From Alcaligenaceae bacterium SAGV5 (lineage in GTDB: Bacteria; Pseudomonadota; Gammaproteobacteria; Burkholderiales; Burkholderiaceae_B), in the NCBI GenBank assembly GCA_009360345.1, contig SPDP01000006.1, positions 287,400 to 351,399 on the forward strand: a stretch of DNA of 64,000 nt. The letters are read 5' to 3'. Under the pieces are notes generated by a model that saw only the letters and a program-made list of their open reading frames with translations, made no database searches and was not told where the DNA came from. Both the position numbers and the translations under genes were made by a program. Of the stretch, positions 33,396-42,348 are shown one piece after another (within the stretch, counting starts at the first letter, position 1; the number at the start of each line of letters is the position of its first letter).

Positions 33396-34073
33396 TCAGC
33401 GTAGCGATAGGTAGCGGTTGCAGGCCACCAGGATGGCGATGGAAATGGCCGAGGTGATCACCACCAGCAGCAGGGCCAGGTCGTCCTGCCCCGCCTGCGT
33501 GGCGTCGTAGATGGCCATGGAAAGCGTTTGCGTGCGGTCGGGAATCGAGCCCGCCACCATCAGCGAGGCGCCGAACTCGCCCATGGCGCGCGCGAAGGCC
33601 AGCAGGGTGCCGGCCAGGATGCCCGGCCAGGCCAGCGGCAGGGTCACGCGCACGAACACCGACCAGTGCGACTGGCCCAGGGTGCTGGCGGCCGACTCCA
33701 GGGTGCGGTCGATGCCGGCGAACGCGGCGCTGGCCGATTTCAGGACCAGCGGCAGGGCGACGATGGCGGAGGCCACGACCGCGCCGTGCCAGCTGAAGAT
33801 GATGGTGTAGTCGAAGGTCTCGTATATCCAGCGGCCCAGCGGGCTGCGCCGGCCGGCCGCCATCAGGATGGCGTAGCCGATGACCGTGGGCGGCAGCACC
33901 AGCGGCAGCATGAACAGCGCCTCGGCCATCGAACTGCCCGGGAACGGCTTGCGCGCGAACAGCCAGCCCAGGCCCACGCCCGCGACCAGGGCCAGGACGG
34001 TGGCCAGGGCCGCGACCTTCAGGGACAGGATCAGCGGAAAAGCGTCAAAGGAATCCAGCAGCACGTTCGTCAT
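33396..34073 (-). CDS. modB: Molybdate ABC transporter permease
   Basis: The 225-residue inner-membrane protein begins MTNVLLDSFDAFPLILSLKV and has about five transmembrane segments. The EAA loop for contact with ModC is visible as ESAASTLGQSHWSVFVRVTLP, and the conserved RAMGEFGASLMVAG segment follows. Size and motifs match ModB. The longer open frame upstream is a shadow of the ModE-like gene. It is co-transcribed with modA, 9 bp downstream. Confidence 0.93.
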   Translation of the reverse strand: MTNVLLDSFDAFPLILSLKVAALATVLALVAGVGLGWLFARKPFPGSSMAEALFMLPLVLPPTVIGYAILMAAGRRSPLGRWIYETFDYTIIFSWHGAVVASAIVALPLVLKSASAAFAGIDRTLESAASTLGQSHWSVFVRVTLPLAWPGILAGTLLAFARAMGEFGASLMVAGSIPDRTQTLSMAIYDATQAGQDDLALLLVVITSAISIAILVACNRYLSLR

Positions 34074-34144
34074 ATCCCGAAGAATACAGCGAATCCTGGC
34101 TGGACGGTAGCGCGGGAAGGCCGCCTGGCGCGGCCCATGGCCGG

Positions 34145-34504
34145 TCAGTCGGCCAGCATGTCCGCCATGGCGGCGATGTCCTGGGCCGCGGCCGACTGGG
34201 CGATGGCCTCGATGGATCGATAGCGCCGGATCAATTCGCGGCCCACCTCGGTCACGACCGTGCCGCCGCCGCGCGCGCCGCCGACGGCGCTTTCGACAGC
34301 GGGCTCGCGCAGGGACCGGTTCAGCTCGTCCACCAGCAGCCACGCGCGGCGGTACGACATGCCCATCTGCTGGGCGGCGGCGGTGATGGAACCCGCCTCC
34401 AGGATGGCCTCCAGCAGCGCGATCTTGCCCGGCCCGACCGCGATGGAGTTTTCGCGGTAGACCCGCAGCCGGAACTGGAACCGGGGCTTGGTGGTGGTAT
34501 CCAT
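34145..34504 (-). CDS. ModE-like regulator, DNA-binding domain only
   Basis: The 119-residue protein matches the N-terminal winged helix-turn-helix of ModE: RVYRENSIAVGPGKIALLEA, SITAAAQQMGMSYRRAWLLV and GGGTVVTEVG. Full-length ModE has two C-terminal Mop-like domains that bind molybdate; these are absent. Such short forms occur in the Mor/ModE single-domain group. It lies 71 bp upstream of modB on the same strand and probably controls the mod genes. How it senses molybdate is not apparent from the sequence, particularly as ModC also lacks its Mop domain. Confidence 0.88.
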   Translation of the reverse strand: MDTTTKPRFQFRLRVYRENSIAVGPGKIALLEAILEAGSITAAAQQMGMSYRRAWLLVDELNRSLREPAVESAVGGARGGGTVVTEVGRELIRRYRSIEAIAQSAAAQDIAAMADMLAD

Positions 34505-34586
34505 GGCAGGAGAACGACACATCGATGATGTTGCCGATTGTAGGCGCATGGGAAGGCGTGGGGGTGTTCCTCGCCGCGGCGTCCGC

Positions 34587-36050
34587 TCAATCGACCGTCA
34601 GACTGAACCGGAACACCGTCCCCGGCCCGTCGTCCTCGACCAGGCGGATATCGCTGCCGTGCAAGGCCAGCATGCGCTGGACGATGATGAGCCCCAGTCC
34701 GCCGCTCTCCTGCGCCTTGCGGCCCCAGGCGGGAATCCGCTTGAACAGCCGGGGCCGCAGCGCCTCGGGGATGCCCGACCCCGTGTCGCGGACGTCGATC
34801 CGCACACCGTTTCCAGCCGCCGCCAGGCCCACCGTGATCCGGGTTCCGGGCGGATTGTGGCGGATGGCGTTGTCCAGCAGGTTGGTCAGCACGCGCTCGA
34901 TCATGGCGATGTCGGCATGGACCGGCGGCAATGCCGGCGGGATCTCGGTCAGCAGGCGCTGGCCGCGCGCCTCGGCCGCCAGCTCGAACTTCTGCACGAC
35001 GTCCTGCACCAGGTCGGGCAGGGCGAAGATTTCGCGCTCGGGCTGGACCAGCCCCGACTCCAGGCGTGCCAGCTCGAACAGCGCCTGCGCCAGGACACCG
35101 ACCTTGCGGCTTTGTCCCAGCGCGATATCCAGGTAGCGATGGCGCTCGGCCTGGGTGAGCAGGCCGTCCTTCACACGCAGGGTTTCCAGGTAGCCGTGCA
35201 GCGAGGTCAGGGGCGTGCGCAGGTCGTGCGAGATATTGGCGACCAGTTCCCTGCGCTGCTGGTCCTGGCGGGTCAACTCGCGCCACTGGTCGGCGATGCG
35301 CCGGCTCATCAGCGCGAAGGCGGTGCGCAGCGTGGCGATCTCGTCGCGCCGGCCGTCGTCCGGCGGCGGATCCAGCGGCACGGCGGGCGCGTCCCCGGCG
35401 GCATCGAAGGCGCGCACGGCATCCGCCAGCGCGCGCAGGGGGCGGGTGATGAGGCGGAAAGCGACGAGACCCATGATCAGGCCCAGCAGCGCGACCAGGC
35501 CCATGGCCAGGCCCGTCATGCGCCACACCGAATGACGGGCGAGCCCGGCCGCCAGCGCGTCGCGCGTCTCGCCCTGCAGGATGACATAGACGTAGCCGGC
35601 CTCCTTGCCGTCGACGCGAACCGGGGCGGCGTTGAAGACCTTGCGCGCGTCCGCGCTCCGGGGATCGTCGCCGAGCAGGGGTAGTTCGGCGCCGCCGATC
35701 AGGCGGCGCACGGGCGCCAGATCGACATGATCGCGCAGGAGGTGGCCGGGCGGCGCCGCATGGCCGACGATGCGCCCGTCCGGATCGAGCAGGTAAAGCT
35801 CGACGGCGGGATTCACCGCCATCAGCTTGTCGAACAGGTCGCGCACGGCATCCGGCTTCCAGCCGCCGGCGTCCATCAGTTGCGCCGTACCGGCGATGTG
35901 CGCGGCCAGCCCGCTCGACAACTGCTGCACGACCTCTTGCTCGTGGCGTGCCTCGGCCCGGATCTGGAACAACAGCGAGATCCCGCTGCAGGCCAGCAGC
36001 AGCACGGCGAACACCAGGGAAAGACGCTGCGTGAGCGAGAGGCGCTTCAT
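34587..36050 (-). CDS. Sensor histidine kinase
   Basis: The 487-residue protein has a transmembrane segment at about residues 9-30, a periplasmic sensing region to about residue 175, a second transmembrane segment at about 178-200, then HAMP. The H-box ANISHDLRTPLTSLHGYLET has His275, followed by the N-box LLDNAIRHNPPG and the G boxes DTGSGIP and GGLGLIIV. The periplasmic part is PAS/Cache-like by its YLLDPDGRIVGHA segment, but its ligand is unknown. It overlaps the response-regulator gene by 4 bp (ATGA), so the two form a coupled two-component system. Confidence 0.93.
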   Translation of the reverse strand: MKRLSLTQRLSLVFAVLLLACSGISLLFQIRAEARHEQEVVQQLSSGLAAHIAGTAQLMDAGGWKPDAVRDLFDKLMAVNPAVELYLLDPDGRIVGHAAPPGHLLRDHVDLAPVRRLIGGAELPLLGDDPRSADARKVFNAAPVRVDGKEAGYVYVILQGETRDALAAGLARHSVWRMTGLAMGLVALLGLIMGLVAFRLITRPLRALADAVRAFDAAGDAPAVPLDPPPDDGRRDEIATLRTAFALMSRRIADQWRELTRQDQQRRELVANISHDLRTPLTSLHGYLETLRVKDGLLTQAERHRYLDIALGQSRKVGVLAQALFELARLESGLVQPEREIFALPDLVQDVVQKFELAAEARGQRLLTEIPPALPPVHADIAMIERVLTNLLDNAIRHNPPGTRITVGLAAAGNGVRIDVRDTGSGIPEALRPRLFKRIPAWGRKAQESGGLGLIIVQRMLALHGSDIRLVEDDGPGTVFRFSLTVD

Positions 36051-36775
36051 GGTGCGGTGGCCTCGTCATGCGCGCCCGAGGCGAACTTGTAGCCACGGCC
36101 CCAGACCGTCAGGATGCGCCGCGGTTCGGACGGATCGTCCTCGATCTTGGTGCGCAGGCGGTTGATGTGGGTGTTGACCGTATGCTCATAGCCGTCGTGC
36201 TGGTAGCCCCACACCTCGTTCAGCAGGTCCATGCGCGAGTACACCTTGTCGGGATGCCGCACGAAGAAGGCCAGCAGGTCGAATTCGCGCGGCGTCAGGT
36301 CGATGGCCCGGCCGTTCAGCAGGGCCGTGCGGGCCAGGGGATCCAGGTCCACCCCGTGCAGCGACAGCAGCCCGGCCTCGATGCGCGCGTGGCGCGCCAG
36401 GGCATCCACGCGGCGCAGCAGCGCCTTGACGCGCGCCACCAGCTCCAGCATGGAAAACGGCTTGGCGAGGTAATCGTCGGCGCCCAGTTCCAGCCCGACG
36501 ATGCGATGGACTTCGCTGGAACGCGCGCTGGTGATGATGATGGGGGTATAGCGCGCCATGGCCCGGGCCCGGCGGCAGATTTCCAGCCCATCCACGCCGG
36601 GCAGCATCAGGTCCAGGACCAGGGCGTCCCAGGCCCCGCCTTCGAGCATGCGCATGCCTTGCCCGCCGTCGGCCGCGTGCTCGACCGCATAGCCCTCGTC
36701 GCGCAAGTGCATACGCAGCAATTCAGCGATATGCGCATCGTCTTCGACGATCAGGACGCGCTTGACCCGTTCCAT
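36047..36775 (-). CDS. OmpR/PhoB-family response regulator
   Basis: The 242-residue protein has a receiver domain with the acidic pair in VEDD, phospho-acceptor Asp55 in LVLDLMLPG and Lys in DYLAKPF. The C-terminal winged helix carries the usual LTPREFDLLAFFVRHP and HTVNTHINRLRTKIE recognition helix. It is the first gene of the pair with the histidine kinase. The gap to the preceding permease gene is 64 bp and is A/T-rich, so a promoter for this pair probably lies at 36776-36839. The controlled genes cannot be deduced. Confidence 0.94.
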   Translation of the reverse strand: MERVKRVLIVEDDAHIAELLRMHLRDEGYAVEHAADGGQGMRMLEGGAWDALVLDLMLPGVDGLEICRRARAMARYTPIIITSARSSEVHRIVGLELGADDYLAKPFSMLELVARVKALLRRVDALARHARIEAGLLSLHGVDLDPLARTALLNGRAIDLTPREFDLLAFFVRHPDKVYSRMDLLNEVWGYQHDGYEHTVNTHINRLRTKIEDDPSEPRRILTVWGRGYKFASGAHDEATAP

Positions 36776-36839
36776 GAGCCTGCCCGTAAAAAGCCGTGAA
36801 CCTCATTTTCGCCAATCCCGGCGCGGGAATTCATCACAT

Positions 36840-37982
36840 TTATTTTAAGTTTGCGTGAGGACTCCGGTATGGCGGGGGGCGAACAATGCGGCAAACCCTG
36901 AACGGAGAGCCAACATGTCCCTCACGGCCGACCGGGCGATCCACACCGATCCCCACCACGCCCGCCACCAGCACGGCCAGTTCCACCGGCCTGAACGACT
37001 TCGCCACCATCGCGAGCGAGGGCAGGCTGATGGGCGGCAAGGTCATGATCAACGCGGCGGCGGGGCCGGCGGCCATGCCCAGCGACAGCATCGCCTGCAC
37101 GATGGGGACTTCGCCGGCGGTGGGAATGACGAACAGCGTGCCGGCCACGGCCAGGCCGACGATCCACAGCACGCTGTTGTCCACGCCGGCGCCGATTTCC
37201 GGGAACAGCCAGGCGCGCGCGGCGCCCAGCAGCAGGACCAGCACGATGTATTCGGGCAGCAGGCGCAGCGTCATGCGGGCCAGGATGCGCATCCAGCGGC
37301 GGAAGACATGAGCGTCCCCCGGGACGTCGCCGTCCGCAGCCTGCATGGCCTGCATCTGCGCGCGGTCAAAGGTGCCGGCGCGGCCCCGGCTCATGCGGTT
37401 GAGCAGCCAGCCCAGGCCGAACACCATCACCAGGCCCAGCCCCAGTCGCAGGCCCATCCAGTGCCAGCCCAGCACGAAGCCCATGAAGATCAGCGTGGCG
37501 GGGTTGAGCACGGTATTGCCCAGCCAGAATGCGGCCGCGCTGCCGGGCGCGGCCTGGCACTTGCGCAGTCCGGCCACGACCGGCGCGGCGCAGCAGGTGC
37601 ACATCATGCCGGGCAGGGAAAGCAGGCCGCCGGCCACGACGCTGCCCAGGCCGGTCCCGCCCAGCATGCGCAGTATCCACGCGCGCGGCAGCAGGGCCTG
37701 TACGCCCGATCCCAGCAGCAGGCCCAGCACCATGGCCTTCCAGATGGCCAGGCCGTAGGCCACCGCATAGTCGAGCGCCGCCTGCATCGACGGCGCGGGC
37801 GGGGCGGACTGCGTGCCCATCAGGATGGACTGGCCGATGGAATGCGTGTCGGCCGCCACGAAGGCGCGGTCGTAATAGGGCGACCACTTCACGTAGAAGA
37901 GGCCGGCGATCGCGATCAGTGCGAAGACCGCGATGGCCCAGGCGGGGTGGGGGGCGGGACGTGTGGAGGCGTGGGTGCTCAT
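36840..37982 (-). CDS. DUF318/ArsP-type permease
   Basis: A membrane protein of about 380 residues with about eight to ten hydrophobic segments. It has the Cys-rich MMCTCCAAPVVAGLR motif and the AAFWLGNTVLNPATLIFMGF and IPTAGEVPIVQAML segments of the DUF318 permease family, which includes the organoarsenical exporter ArsP. Start chosen at MSTHASTRPAP. The family core ends near VAGVVGIG; the last 30 residues (from DRPVGREGH) are polar, Arg/Pro-rich and not family-like, suggesting a lost stop or a 3' frameshift. Substrate unproven. Confidence 0.82.
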   Translation of the reverse strand: MSTHASTRPAPHPAWAIAVFALIAIAGLFYVKWSPYYDRAFVAADTHSIGQSILMGTQSAPPAPSMQAALDYAVAYGLAIWKAMVLGLLLGSGVQALLPRAWILRMLGGTGLGSVVAGGLLSLPGMMCTCCAAPVVAGLRKCQAAPGSAAAFWLGNTVLNPATLIFMGFVLGWHWMGLRLGLGLVMVFGLGWLLNRMSRGRAGTFDRAQMQAMQAADGDVPGDAHVFRRWMRILARMTLRLLPEYIVLVLLLGAARAWLFPEIGAGVDNSVLWIVGLAVAGTLFVIPTAGEVPIVQAMLSLGMAAGPAAALIMTLPPISLPSLAMVAKSFRPVELAVLVAGVVGIGVDRPVGREGHVGSPFRVCRIVRPPPYRSPHANLK

Positions 37983-38055
37983 GGGGGACTGCGCAAGGCG
38001 CCGTCGTTGGCGAAGAGGGACTATTTTAGTGGCAGGGCGGGCCCGGGCCATTGCT

Positions 38056-38268
38056 TCAGTTCGACGGCACCACGATTCCCAATTGATTCGGCGATCGCTG
38101 GAGGATGGCTTCGGATCCCAGCGGCGCGCGATGGGAGGCCGCCGGTTGACGTTTGTCGTTGATGCAGTCCGCCGCGCAGGCGCGCGCCGGGGAGGCGTCG
38201 TGGGACGGCGTCGCGCAGGCGGACAGGGCCAGGGTCAGTGCTGCGGCGGCGCAAGGCAGATGGTGCAT
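38056..38268 (-). CDS. Small predicted lipoprotein
   Basis: A 70-residue protein with a short signal sequence and lipobox LSAC (Cys18). The remaining polar part has two Cys (ARACAADC) that could form a disulfide. GGAG lies about 11 bases before the ATG. No family is recognised and the gene stands alone beyond the start of the permease gene. It could be a small outer-membrane lipoprotein; a spurious frame is possible because of its size. Confidence 0.55.
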   Translation of the reverse strand: MHHLPCAAAALTLALSACATPSHDASPARACAADCINDKRQPAASHRAPLGSEAILQRSPNQLGIVVPSN

Positions 38269-38548
38269 GTCGAAGTCGCTCCAGGGCAGGGAGGGCGCGG
38301 TGCGCCCTTGTCATGAAGACGAATCCAGAAGGTCGGATCTGCCATTTTTTACAAACTGTTATATGAAGTGCAACTATTGACATGTGACGCGAACCGATGC
38401 AGTACGGCAGACAAAATCACATACAATCGCCGATCATGCGAGCCCGGGAAGCCCCGCCAATCCTTGCGCCGCAACGTCGTTCCAGCCCGTGATCGCATGG
38501 GCTTTTTTATTGGGCGCGGTCATCGCCGCGCAGGAAACGCGACCCGCC

Positions 38549-40600
38549 ATGATGACTGTCTTGGGATGTATCGTTCACAGCCACAATCCCTGGCTGGTGC
38601 TCGTCGCTGTCCTGATCTGCTGCGCGGGCTCCTGGGTGACCGTCCGGCTGTTCCAGCGCGCGGCGGGCACGTCGGGCGTGCAGCGCCTTGGATGGCATGT
38701 CCTGACGGCGGTGGCGGCCGGCGCTGCCATCTGGTGCACGCATTTCATTGCCATGATCGGTTTCGAGCCCGGGGTGCCGATCGCCTTCGATCCCGTGCTG
38801 ACCGTGCTGTCCCTGCTGGTGGCCGTCGTCGGTGCCGCGCCGGGTTTCGCTCTCGCCTGCAGCCGGCGCCTGAAGTTCGCGCCCGCCCTGGGCGGCGCGG
38901 TGGTAGGCGTCGCGATCGTGATCATGCACTACACCGGCATGATGGCGTACCGGGTGCAGGGCCTCGTGTCGTGGGACATGGGCTACCTGGTGGCGTCCAT
39001 CGTGATCTCCGTTGTATTCGCGGCGCTGGCGTTGCACGCCGCGGCGCGTCTCGATCGTCCCGGCATGCGGTATGCCGCCGGCGGATTGCTGGGGCTGGCC
39101 ATTGCCGGCCTGCACTTCACCGGCATGACGGCTTTCCAGGTTTCGCCCATGCTGGTCGACGGCACGTTCTCGCAGCCGCAGGCGATGCAGGCGCTGGGCC
39201 TGGCGGTGGCCGGCGTGGCGCTGGTGATCGTAGGCGCCGGCCTGGCCAGCTATCTGATCGATGACAGCGTGCGCTCGGAATCGCTGGAGCGATTGCGCCA
39301 CATGGCGCTGACAGACAGCTTGACGGAGCTGCCCAACCGGACGAGCTTCAACGAGCATCTGGACAAGGAAATCTATCTGGCCGACCAGACGGGCGGCCGG
39401 GTTGCGCTGGTCGGCATCGATCTGAATCGCTTCAAGGAAATCAACGACGTGCACGGCCATGCGGCGGGAGACCGGGTGTTGGTCGTGCTGGCCCAGCGAA
39501 TGAGGAGCCTGTTGCGGGAAGGCGAGTTCGTCGCGCGGCTGGGGGGCGACGAGTTCGTCGCCATTCACCGCATGCGCGAGGGCACGCTGCTGGATTTCCT
39601 GTCTCGGCTGGAAACCTCGCTGTTCGCCCCGATCCAGGTCGAGGACTGGGAGGCCGTGCCGGGCGCCAGCCTGGGGGTGGCGATCTACCCCGACGACGCC
39701 AGCGACAAGGGGATGCTGATCGGCAATACCGACCTGGCGATGTACCGCGCGAAGTCGGACATGCTGAAGAACGTCTGTTTCTACGAACCGTCGATGGACC
39801 AGGCGATCCGGGCCCGGCGCACCCTGGCCAGCGAACTGCGCGAGGCGCTCGAAGGCGGCCAGCTCGACATCCACTATCAGGTCCAGACCGCCGTCGAGAC
39901 CCGCGAGATCCGGGGCTATGAGGCATTGCTGCGATGGCTGCATCCGCGTCGCGGCTACGTCCCGCCCGCCGAGTTCATTCCGCTGGCCGAGGAAAACGGC
40001 CTGATCCTGCAATTGGGCGAATGGGTGCTCAGGAACGCGTGTGCCCGGGCGGTTTCGTGGGATCCGCCCTACAAGGTGGCCGTCAATCTGTCCCGTGTGC
40101 AGTTCGCCCACGCCGATCTGCCGGCGTTGATCCAGGACGTGCTGGCCGATACCGGGCTGCCGCCGGAACGGTTGGAACTCGAATTGACGGAGTCCACGCT
40201 GTTCGCCGACCGGGGCCGCTCGCTGCGCATGCTGCGCGAGATCAAGGCGTTGGGCGTCAGCATCGCGCTGGATGATTTCGGCACCGGTTATTCTTCGCTC
40301 GAAACGCTGCGCACTTTCCCGTTCGACAAGATCAAGCTGGACTGCTCGTTCGTGAGCGAGGTCGAGTCCAGCCCGCAGGCCCGCGCCATCGTGCGCGCGG
40401 TCCTGGCCCTGGGCAAGAGCCTGGACATTCCCGTGCTGGCCGAGGGCATCGAGACGCAGGGCCAGTTGTTGCTGCTGCGCAAGGAGGGCTGCGACGAAGC
40501 GCAGGGCTTTCTGCTCGGCCGTCCGGTGCCGCTGAGCCAGATCGTCGACAGCGGCCAGCTATCCCTGGCCACCGAGGCCGATAAGCTGGTGCATCCTTAG
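38549..40600 (+). CDS. MHYT-GGDEF-EAL cyclic-di-GMP signalling protein
   Basis: A protein of about 683 residues with seven predicted membrane helices in an N-terminal MHYT sensor (three His motifs: THFIAMIGF, MHYTGMMAY, LHFTGMTAF), followed by GGDEF and EAL domains. The GGDEF motif is intact (ARLGGDEFVAIH), but the upstream I-site position reads REGE rather than RxxD, so product inhibition may be absent. The EAL domain keeps EALLRW, DDFGTGYS and LAEGIET, so phosphodiesterase activity is plausible. The MHYT domain may bind copper and sense oxygen, CO or NO. The start was set at MMTVLGCIVH, where MHYT proteins usually begin; the frame is open 55 codons further. Confidence 0.9.
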   Translation: MMTVLGCIVHSHNPWLVLVAVLICCAGSWVTVRLFQRAAGTSGVQRLGWHVLTAVAAGAAIWCTHFIAMIGFEPGVPIAFDPVLTVLSLLVAVVGAAPGFALACSRRLKFAPALGGAVVGVAIVIMHYTGMMAYRVQGLVSWDMGYLVASIVISVVFAALALHAAARLDRPGMRYAAGGLLGLAIAGLHFTGMTAFQVSPMLVDGTFSQPQAMQALGLAVAGVALVIVGAGLASYLIDDSVRSESLERLRHMALTDSLTELPNRTSFNEHLDKEIYLADQTGGRVALVGIDLNRFKEINDVHGHAAGDRVLVVLAQRMRSLLREGEFVARLGGDEFVAIHRMREGTLLDFLSRLETSLFAPIQVEDWEAVPGASLGVAIYPDDASDKGMLIGNTDLAMYRAKSDMLKNVCFYEPSMDQAIRARRTLASELREALEGGQLDIHYQVQTAVETREIRGYEALLRWLHPRRGYVPPAEFIPLAEENGLILQLGEWVLRNACARAVSWDPPYKVAVNLSRVQFAHADLPALIQDVLADTGLPPERLELELTESTLFADRGRSLRMLREIKALGVSIALDDFGTGYSSLETLRTFPFDKIKLDCSFVSEVESSPQARAIVRAVLALGKSLDIPVLAEGIETQGQLLLLRKEGCDEAQGFLLGRPVPLSQIVDSGQLSLATEADKLVHP

Positions 40601-40616
40601 GAAAGAACGGTTCCCC

Positions 40617-40952
40617 ATGCTTGCCACCTATGCCTACCTGGGTATCGCGATCGTCGCCGAGGTCTGCGCGACCTCGGCGCTCAAGGCCTCGGAGAACTTC
40701 ACCCGCCTCGGTCCCAGCATCGTGACCGTGCTGGGCTACGTCATCGCTTTTTATTTCCTGTCGCTGACCCTGCGCACCATGCCTACGGGCATCGCCTACG
40801 CGATCTGGTCGGGCGTGGGCATCGTGCTGATCTCGGCGGTCAGCTGGGTGTGGTTCAAGCAGGCGCTGGACCTGCCCGCGCTGATCGGCCTGGGTCTCAT
40901 CATCGCCGGGGTGATCGTGGTGAACGTGTTTTCCAAGTCCATGGGACATTGA
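40617..40952 (+). CDS. SMR-family multidrug efflux protein (EmrE-like)
   Basis: The 111-residue protein has four transmembrane helices. The essential membrane-embedded Glu is in helix 1 (AIVAEVCATSALKASE, Glu15), and the TGIAYAIWSGVGIV segment of helix 3 is typical. It is 16 bp downstream of the MHYT protein, with ATG preceded by AGGAAAGAACGG, so co-transcription is possible. It exports quaternary ammonium compounds and other cations in exchange for protons. As a dual-topology homodimer it needs no partner; none is present. Confidence 0.93.
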   Translation: MLATYAYLGIAIVAEVCATSALKASENFTRLGPSIVTVLGYVIAFYFLSLTLRTMPTGIAYAIWSGVGIVLISAVSWVWFKQALDLPALIGLGLIIAGVIVVNVFSKSMGH

Positions 40953-41048
40953 CCGGACAGCGGACGGCAATGCCCGGCGGTTGAGGGTATCCTTGCGGCA
41001 GGCCAGGCAGCGCGCCGTGGCGGCTCGAATCAAGGCAAGGGGACACAA

Positions 41049-42320
41049 TTGGCTGGGCAACGCATCGGCAACTGGTATTTCGGCTGGACCATCGTGGCGG
41101 CGGCCACGGGGCTGACGCTGCTGACCGTCGGCATGCGCATGGGCATCGGCCCGTTCTTCCTTCCCATCATCGAGGACCTGGGCTTCAGCCGCAGCATGCT
41201 GGCCGGCATGGTCGCGATCGGCATGCTCTGCTATGGCCTGGCCATGCCGCTGGCCGGTTATCTCGTCGCCGCGCGCGGCACGCGCTTCGTGCTGCTGACG
41301 GGCATGGTGGTGGTGGTGGTTTCATCCATCGCCACGGTGCTGGCGCGCCATCCGCTGGCGTTCTTCCTGGCATTCGGGGTGGGGCAGTCGGTGGGGCTGG
41401 GGCTGACCAGCCCGGTGGCGCTCACGCCCATCCTGACCCGCTGGTTCACGCGGCAGCGCGGCATGGCGCTGTTCTTTCTTTCCACCGGGTCGATGGCGGG
41501 CATCGCGCTGATGACGCCGGTGTTCACGTCGTTCATCGCCTGGCTGGGCTGGCGCACGACCATGCTGGTCTTCGCGGCGGCCTTCGCCCTGTTCACGGTG
41601 CCCGCCGCGCTGCTGATCTTCCGTGACAATGCCCCGCCCGAGTCCGACCTGCGGCCCGAGGACCTGGCGGCACGCGTCGCCGCCAAGGCCGCGCAGCCCG
41701 GACCGGCCGCGGCCAGCCTGCGCGTGGGCGACGCGCTGCGCTCCGCGCCTTTCTGGCAGATCGCGCTGGGGCTTTTCGCCTGTGGCTTCAGCATGAACCT
41801 GCTGGGGTCGCACGGCGTGCCCATGCTGATGGACCACGGTTTCGACGCGATGACCAGCGCGCTCGGCATCGGCCTGATCGGCGCGGTGGCCGTGTTCAGC
41901 ACGTTGGTGCTGGGGCGCCTGGCCGACGTGCTGCCCCGGCGCGACATCCTGGCCACCATCTATCTCGTGCGCGGCCTGGGGTTCTTCGCGCTGGTCGTGG
42001 TCGGCACGCATTGGGAGCTGTACACCGCGGCCACGCTGGGCGGCATCGTCTGGTCGGGCAGCATTGCCCTGTCGTCGGCCTTGCTGGCCGATGTCTACGG
42101 CGTGAAGCTGGTGGGCATCCTGTACGGCTGGGCCTATCTGGGGCACCAGTTCGGCGGCATGATCAGCTCGTGGCTGGGCGGCTGGGGCTACGAGACCTTC
42201 GGCACGCACTGGGTGTCGTTCGGCGCGGCCGGCACGCTGCTGGTGGCGGCCGCGCTGCTGTCCATGCGCCTGCCCCGGCGCGCGACGCTGATGGTGCCGC
42301 GCGCCGCGCCGGCGGGCTGA
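41049..42320 (+). CDS. MFS transporter (oxalate/formate antiporter-like group)
   Basis: The 423-residue protein has twelve hydrophobic segments and begins with TTG, with AGGGGACA just before it. Segments such as WYFGWTIVAAATGLTLLTVG, the LTRWFTRQRGMALFF loop and LADVYGVKLVGILYGWAYLG place it near the OFA and monocarboxylate-transporter-like members of the superfamily. It has no obvious coupled enzyme gene; upstream is the EmrE-like gene, 96 bp away. A carboxylate substrate is plausible by family but cannot be confirmed. Confidence 0.9.
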   Translation: MAGQRIGNWYFGWTIVAAATGLTLLTVGMRMGIGPFFLPIIEDLGFSRSMLAGMVAIGMLCYGLAMPLAGYLVAARGTRFVLLTGMVVVVVSSIATVLARHPLAFFLAFGVGQSVGLGLTSPVALTPILTRWFTRQRGMALFFLSTGSMAGIALMTPVFTSFIAWLGWRTTMLVFAAAFALFTVPAALLIFRDNAPPESDLRPEDLAARVAAKAAQPGPAAASLRVGDALRSAPFWQIALGLFACGFSMNLLGSHGVPMLMDHGFDAMTSALGIGLIGAVAVFSTLVLGRLADVLPRRDILATIYLVRGLGFFALVVVGTHWELYTAATLGGIVWSGSIALSSALLADVYGVKLVGILYGWAYLGHQFGGMISSWLGGWGYETFGTHWVSFGAAGTLLVAAALLSMRLPRRATLMVPRAAPAG

Positions 42321-42348
42321 GGAAGCAGGCCGCCGGCGGCTTCGGGCT

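Noticed and set aside
34321..36096. 591-codon minus-strand frame overlapping the histidine kinase
   Set aside because: It is Arg/Ala/Pro-rich and lies in another frame of the kinase gene; the kinase has all catalytic boxes.
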